The position numbers and the translations under genes are program-made. From Pohlia nutans (taxonomy: Eukaryota; Streptophyta; Bryopsida; Bryales; Mniaceae): a DNA stretch of 64,000 nucleotides. The notes beneath the pieces were generated by a model, which was not told the DNA's origin, did not search any database, and worked only from the letters and a program-made list of their open reading frames with translations. The stretch lies in NCBI GenBank assembly GCA_022496805.1, contig CM040085.1, positions 21,853,811 through 21,917,810 on the forward strand. The letters are read 5' to 3'. Shown here piece after piece: positions 63,551 to 64,000 of the stretch (positions are counted from its first letter, which is position 1; every line of letters begins with the position of its first letter).

Positions 63551-64000
63551 CTGAAACATTGCAACCAATACACTAATCAATGAACTGAGATTTTATAGCA
63601 TACAGCAAATTGATTTGGAATTCAATGTTTCAACCATATCACCATTCAAGCATCTCATTCGGACGAAATTGCAAACAAATTTGCTATATGAGCTTCATTC
63701 AATCAAAAGCTCATTATACATTCAAGGTGTGGGAAAGACAGCACAATAAAAACACCATGCATTACAAATCCATGTACCAGCACCCATAGAATCAAGACAA
63801 GAGCTCTCTATCTGTGAATGTACGCTTATACATTCATTTATAAAAATCCCCAATTGAAAGTAAGCACACAGATCACTCCAGCAATTTGTTCAGGGAATTA
63901 ACCAGACAACTCACTCCAGCAATCACTACAGAATAGGCTTACTTGATTCGAGCATGCAAGCGTGCATACACTTAATTCAAGCAAATAAACATACAGTTCA
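63551..64000. other. No gene recognised; probably intron of the large gene
   Basis: AT-rich, no motif copies and no splice-bounded exon seen up to the window edge. Confidence 0.35.

Overview
This window is nuclear DNA from a eukaryote, very probably the plant lineage (a streptophyte with a repeat-rich genome; species not determinable here). The evidence is GT-AG introns, Ty1/copia and Ty3/gypsy chromovirus LTR elements, a CACTA DNA transposon, and a copia primer-binding site that pairs with the plant form of the initiator tRNA-Met anticodon arm. Genes are moderately GC-rich; the rest is AT-rich and mostly decayed or nested transposons.

Left end (1-6.1 kb). Two divergent genes share a compact bidirectional promoter at 961-1154. 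The minus-strand gene is unrecognised and leaves the window. The plus-strand gene joins a degenerate protein-kinase-like domain, a coiled coil and a RING-like finger. A minus-strand gene with an acidic tail follows (5378-6073). From 6.1 to 11.1 kb there are AT-rich islands and TTAA-flanked elements.

11.1-22.9 kb is one nested insertion: a decayed Ty3/gypsy chromovirus on the minus strand (391-bp LTRs, TSD CAATC) whose gag is split by an intact Ty1/copia element (16151-21613, TSD AAGAG). 23-36.6 kb is dominated by a family of non-autonomous elements that start CCCCTAA and are flanked by TTAA. One of them carries a 2.2-kb CACTA element. A small zinc-finger gene resembling ZNF706 (exons near 32.1 and 33.2 kb) and a tandem satellite of about 165-170 bp also lie here.

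36.6-48 kb holds candidate exons, a plus-strand gene with a duplicated exon (40.8-42.75 kb), a 100-bp tandem array interrupted by a TTAA element, and an unrecognised intronless 309-residue ORF with a duplicated upstream block. 49.4-51.8 kb holds a minus-strand HAD/FCP1-like phosphatase relative with an in-frame TAG in place of a conserved Trp, plus other exons.

52-63.55 kb is one minus-strand gene of at least five coding segments (about 1,300 residues) with a ParB-like motif, a nuclear-type basic/acidic region, a Gln-rich stretch and a Pro-rich tail. A second copia copy (55739-61195, TSD GCGTG) splits one of its exons without losing any of the original frame. All three of its introns that I can define carry an iterated near-palindrome of about 21 bp (consensus half TTTAGGTCGA): about 22, 3 and 5 copies. 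The introns of neighbouring genes lack it. This is the most unusual signal in the window.
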